Shown here one piece after another: positions 61,260-64,000 of a DNA stretch of 64,000 nucleotides (position 1 is the first letter of the stretch; every line of letters begins with the position of its first letter). The position numbers and the translations under genes are program-made. A model generated the notes under the pieces. That model did not search any database, had not been told where the DNA came from, and saw nothing but the letters and a program-made list of their open reading frames with translations. The DNA is from Leptospira brenneri (GTDB taxonomy: Bacteria > Spirochaetota > Leptospiria > Leptospirales > Leptospiraceae): positions 124,001-188,000 of the forward strand of contig NZ_NPDQ01000004.1 in the NCBI RefSeq assembly GCF_002812125.1. Reading direction: 5' to 3'.

Positions 61260-62537
61260 ATGGAAACAGTGGACACATCTCTCAGTGTGAGTGAGGTAAA
61301 CCGCCTCATCAAAACAAAACTCCAAGACTCACTTGAATTTAAAAATATTTGGGTAAAAGGCGAAATTTCCAACCACTCGCAAACCAATAGTTCCGGACAT
61401 ATGTATTTTTCTCTGAAGGATACATCTAGTGTCATCAAATGTGCCTTCTTTTCTTTTCAGGCAAAAAACTATAAAGGAACTCCTCTTCGGAACGGAATGG
61501 AGATTTTGGTTTATGGTTCCATCTCTGTTTATGAACCAGGTGGCTATTATAGTTTAACCGTACAAAAGGTAGAAGAAATTGGCGAAGGGGACATCCTTTT
61601 AAAAATTGAAAAATTAAAAAAGGCACTTCATGAAAAAGGAATTTTTGACCCCACACACAAACGTCCTCTGCCTAAATTTCCAAAACGCCTAGGCATTGTT
61701 ACATCACCAAAAGGTGCTGCAGTAGAAGACATCATCAGAATTGCCACTGACCTGAACCCATCCATTCAAATTTTAGTATCCCCTTGCCTTGTACAAGGAG
61801 ACGGAGCTGAGACCTCAATCATCGAAGCCATTAAAGAAATCAATGATCCGAAATGGGAAGTGGATGTGATCATTGCAGGACGTGGTGGCGGGTCTTTTGA
61901 AGACTTAATGGCATTCAACCAAGAAGCAGTGGTAATGGCTTATTACCATTCTCGGATTCCCATTATCTCAGCCGTGGGACACGAAATTGATCGTGTTCTA
62001 ACAGACCTTGCTGCGGACTCAACAACACCCACTCCTACAGCTGCGGCAAAACTTGCGATTCCGAATGTTTCTGACACCCTCATCCGTTTGGATGAAATGG
62101 AAGAAAGGCTAAAAGCGGCTCTAAATGCAGTGGTGCGTTTGGGAAAAGAAAAATGGACGGGACTTACCACAAGGCCTGTATTCCAAAATCCCAAAACTCT
62201 TTTAGAATCTAGGTCTACCGAACTTGATGAACTAATGACAAAAATTTCCCTTTTGGGAAAGAACTATCTGGTTCGAAAACAAAGTGAATTTCAAAAGTTT
62301 GATACCCTTTCACAAAATTGGAAATCTTACTTAGAAAGAATTCAAAACAAATTCACGCTCGCCGAACAAAGATTAGATCATTTTTCACCTCTTGGAACTT
62401 TAAAACGAGGTTATTCTGTAGTTCGTAACAAAGAAAAACAAGTCATATCATCCATTCATAGTATCAAAGAAAATGAAAGTTTAGAAGTTTTTCTTTCCGA
62501 TGGAAAACTTCTTGTAGATGTAAAAGAAAAAATATAG
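61260..62537 (+). CDS. xseA: Exodeoxyribonuclease VII large subunit
   Basis: 425 residues; ATG directly follows the previous stop. With XseB it degrades single-stranded DNA from both ends. An OB-fold N-terminal domain: SLSVSEVNRLIKTKLQDSL (given as LSVSEVNRLIKTKLQ), NIWVKGEISNHSQTNSSGH and YFSLKDTSSVIKCAFF. A catalytic domain, ~125-290: RLGIVTSPKGAAVEDIIRIA, IIAGRGGGSFEDLMAFN and SAVGHEIDRVLTDLAADSTT with P-T-P-T-A-A. A helical C-terminal region ends with LGTLKRGYSVV. All family signatures are present. Confidence 0.95.
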   Translation: METVDTSLSVSEVNRLIKTKLQDSLEFKNIWVKGEISNHSQTNSSGHMYFSLKDTSSVIKCAFFSFQAKNYKGTPLRNGMEILVYGSISVYEPGGYYSLTVQKVEEIGEGDILLKIEKLKKALHEKGIFDPTHKRPLPKFPKRLGIVTSPKGAAVEDIIRIATDLNPSIQILVSPCLVQGDGAETSIIEAIKEINDPKWEVDVIIAGRGGGSFEDLMAFNQEAVVMAYYHSRIPIISAVGHEIDRVLTDLAADSTTPTPTAAAKLAIPNVSDTLIRLDEMEERLKAALNAVVRLGKEKWTGLTTRPVFQNPKTLLESRSTELDELMTKISLLGKNYLVRKQSEFQKFDTLSQNWKSYLERIQNKFTLAEQRLDHFSPLGTLKRGYSVVRNKEKQVISSIHSIKENESLEVFLSDGKLLVDVKEKI

Positions 62538-62546
62538 GAATTCCGC

Positions 62547-62822
62547 ATGGTAGAGAAAAAAACAATTAGTTTCGAAGAAGCACTCCGCGAATTAGAAGAG
62601 ATTGCAGAAAAATTAGAAAGGGGAACTCTTTCCTTAGAAGATTCCATCAAAGCTTATGAAAGAGGAATGGAATTAAAAAAAGTCTGTTCGGAAAGACTTG
62701 TGGATGCTGAAGCTAAAATCGAATTTTTATCCAAGGCACCAAGTGGAGAAACAGTTAAGTCGACTGTTAAAAAAAAGAAAGATGAGAGTCCTTCTAAACC
62801 TGCGGAAGAAGATTTATTTTAA
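62547..62822 (+). CDS. xseB: Exodeoxyribonuclease VII small subunit
   Basis: 91 residues, with AGGA seven bases before the ATG. Core signature [20 protein letters not shown], then [20 protein letters not shown] Lys/Ser-rich tail of about 20 residues extends past the ~70-residue family core. Binds XseA in several copies to form the active nuclease. Nine bases downstream of xseA. Confidence 0.94.
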   Translation: MVEKKTISFEEALRELEEIAEKLERGTLSLEDSIKAYERGMELKKVCSERLVDAEAKIEFLSKAPSGETVKSTVKKKKDESPSKPAEEDLF

Positions 62823-62825
62823 GAA

Positions 62826-64000
62826 ATGAATTTCCAAGCAGCATTCATCATTGGTTATTTATTCATCACAATCGCCATCGGAGTTTATGCGGCCAAACGG
62901 GTTAAAAACTCTAAAGACTTTATTTTAGCAGGTAGAAGCCTACCCCTCCCCATCTCCACCGCTGCTTTATTTGCCACTTGGTTCGGAAGCGAAACCATTC
63001 TCGGTTCCTCTGTTGAATTTGCCAAAGGGGGATTTTTATCTGTCATCCAAGATCCGTTTGGTGGAGCCCTTTGTCTCTTTTTACTAGGTCTCGTTTTTGC
63101 AAAATATCTCTACCGAATGCAAATCCTTACCTTTGGGGATTTTTATAGAAACCGATATGGAAAGAAAATGGAATTTATCGCCGGGATTTGTTTGATATTT
63201 TCATATTTTGGTTGGGTCGCCGCACAGTTTGTGGCACTCGGAATTATGGTTCAAATTCTATTTGGAATCAACCAATTCACAGCCATCGTGATCGGGGCTT
63301 GTCTTGTTGTTTTTTATACTTACCTGGGAGGGATGTGGTCAGTTTCTATGACCGATTTTTTCCAATCCATCTCTATCATCATTGGTTTAGTTTTCGTTTT
63401 ATACGAGTTAAACGGTGTAAAATCTATTTGGTCCAGCATCCAGGAAAAACCAGATGGTTTTTTCCGATTTTTTCCAGAATCAAATTACCATGCGTGGACT
63501 TTGTATTTATCCGCTTGGATGGTGGTGGGTTTTGGGTCTTTACCCCAACAGGATATTTTCCAAAGAGTGATGTCCGCCAAATCTGAAAAAGTTGCCATTC
63601 GAGCCTCTTATTTATCCTCCGTTCTTTATCTGTTGTTTGCCTTAATTCCTCTTTTTTTAGGACTTCATGCAAAAAGTTTAATCCCTGATTTTGACTTAAA
63701 TGGAGAAACAGGCCAACTTCTGATCCCTACAATGATTTCTAAATTTTCTAGCCCATGGATTCAAGTGTTGTTTTTTTCTGCTCTCATTTCTGCAATTTTG
63801 TCCACAGCTTCCGGGGCCATTCTTGCTCCCTCTTCCATTCTATCTGAGAATATTCTAAAGTATGCATTCAAAGATATGAACGATAAAAAATTGCTTTTAC
63901 TTTCCAGGACTTCGGTTCTGATCATTGCTGGAATTTCTTTTTTACTCGCGGTTGGAAAACCTTCCATCTATGCTCTCGTGGAGGATTCGGGAGGGATTTC
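62826..64000 (+). CDS. Sodium:solute symporter family protein, 3' end beyond the window
   Basis: 391 residues visible from ATG 62826, three bases after the xseB stop; the frame stays open to the window end. LeuT-fold symporter of the SSS family. Seen: GYLFITIAIGVYAAKRVKNS, DFILAGRSLPLPISTAALFA, TWFGSETILGSSVEFAKGG, FGDFYRNRYGKKMEFI, YLGGMWSVSMTDFFQ, and the family signature near SLPQQDIFQRVMSAK and SALISAILSTASGAILAPSS, where the Ser/Thr residues contribute to the sodium site. Substrate unknown. Part of a tight operon with xseA/xseB. Confidence 0.9.
   Translation, partial: MNFQAAFIIGYLFITIAIGVYAAKRVKNSKDFILAGRSLPLPISTAALFATWFGSETILGSSVEFAKGGFLSVIQDPFGGALCLFLLGLVFAKYLYRMQILTFGDFYRNRYGKKMEFIAGICLIFSYFGWVAAQFVALGIMVQILFGINQFTAIVIGACLVVFYTYLGGMWSVSMTDFFQSISIIIGLVFVLYELNGVKSIWSSIQEKPDGFFRFFPESNYHAWTLYLSAWMVVGFGSLPQQDIFQRVMSAKSEKVAIRASYLSSVLYLLFALIPLFLGLHAKSLIPDFDLNGETGQLLIPTMISKFSSPWIQVLFFSALISAILSTASGAILAPSSILSENILKYAFKDMNDKKLLLLSRTSVLIIAGISFLLAVGKPSIYALVEDSGGI

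Noticed and set aside
63188..63586. 132-residue frame on the same strand inside the symporter
   Set aside because: The overlapping frame from ATG 62826 gives an uninterrupted SSS-family protein to the window end. This one is an out-of-frame shadow.
1..64000. Mobile elements, CRISPR arrays, tRNA or rRNA genes, toxin-antitoxin pairs
   Set aside because: No transposase or integrase motif, no regular direct repeats with spacers, no cloverleaf-like segment in the gaps, and no small overlapping toxin/antitoxin-like pair. Base composition looks even throughout.

Overview
The window reads as a 64 kb piece of spirochaete chromosome, almost certainly Leptospira. The reasons are the low GC content, the very dense packing of short operons on both strands, many short lipoproteins, a DUF1574-type protein next to an MBOAT acyltransferase, FecR-domain envelope proteins without a TonB system, and RsbU-like phosphatases with TPR tails. 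The gene set would fit the saprophytic clade, but no marker here proves the species. I see no insertion sequence, prophage, CRISPR array, rRNA or tRNA. No gene-free stretch exceeds about 160 bases.

Layout. 1-5.7 kb: the 3' end of an NHL/VWA-like protein, a TPR protein, a small Fe-S-scaffold-like hypothetical, methylglyoxal synthase, an exported helical protein and a pseudo-receiver/coiled-coil protein. 5.8-13.2 kb: miaB with an LptF/LptG permease, a membrane J-like protein, an O-acylation pair (MBOAT plus DUF1574) and an RlmI-type rRNA methyltransferase. 13.2-24 kb: an RsbU-like phosphatase, uppP, a SurA-like lipoprotein, and hisD-panC-mfd. 22.9-29 kb: a three-gene envelope/signalling operon (adenylate cyclase, FecR/Fn3 protein, DUF5683 protein). 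29-36 kb: xth, a LEA-type lipoprotein, a second lipoprotein, mgtE, and a coupled lipoprotein/OmpA/CDF set. 35.7-44 kb: uvrA with an acyl-CoA-dehydrogenase-like protein, an SppA-type protease, and Sua5 with a GH18 protein. 44-50 kb: a queuosine-precursor transporter, a glycerophosphodiesterase, a VOC-like protein, a multispan membrane protein, leuA and hisC. 50-52 kb: two small heat-shock genes, with a RidA gene diverging from them. 52-59 kb: clpS-clpA with an upstream N-acyltransferase, and a second RsbU-like phosphatase. 59-64 kb: a DedA protein and an operon of lipoprotein, AI-2E-family permease, xseA, xseB and a sodium:solute symporter cut by the window end.

The most notable regulatory structure is a pair of tandem CIRCE-like operators, each with exact N9 spacing, upstream of the hsp20 pair. 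One overlaps the likely promoter and the other abuts the ribosome-binding site, which suggests HrcA control of small heat-shock proteins. Compaction is extreme: three convergent gene pairs share one TTAA as both stop codons, and many co-directional genes overlap as ATGA or TAATG. Several starts are TTG or GTG backed by clear Shine-Dalgarno sequences, one of which lies inside a hairpin.

All function calls come from reading motifs and architecture by eye. No database search was run. The most speculative are the FcpA/FcpB-like call, the Fe-S-scaffold-like call and the N-degron idea for the clpS neighbour.
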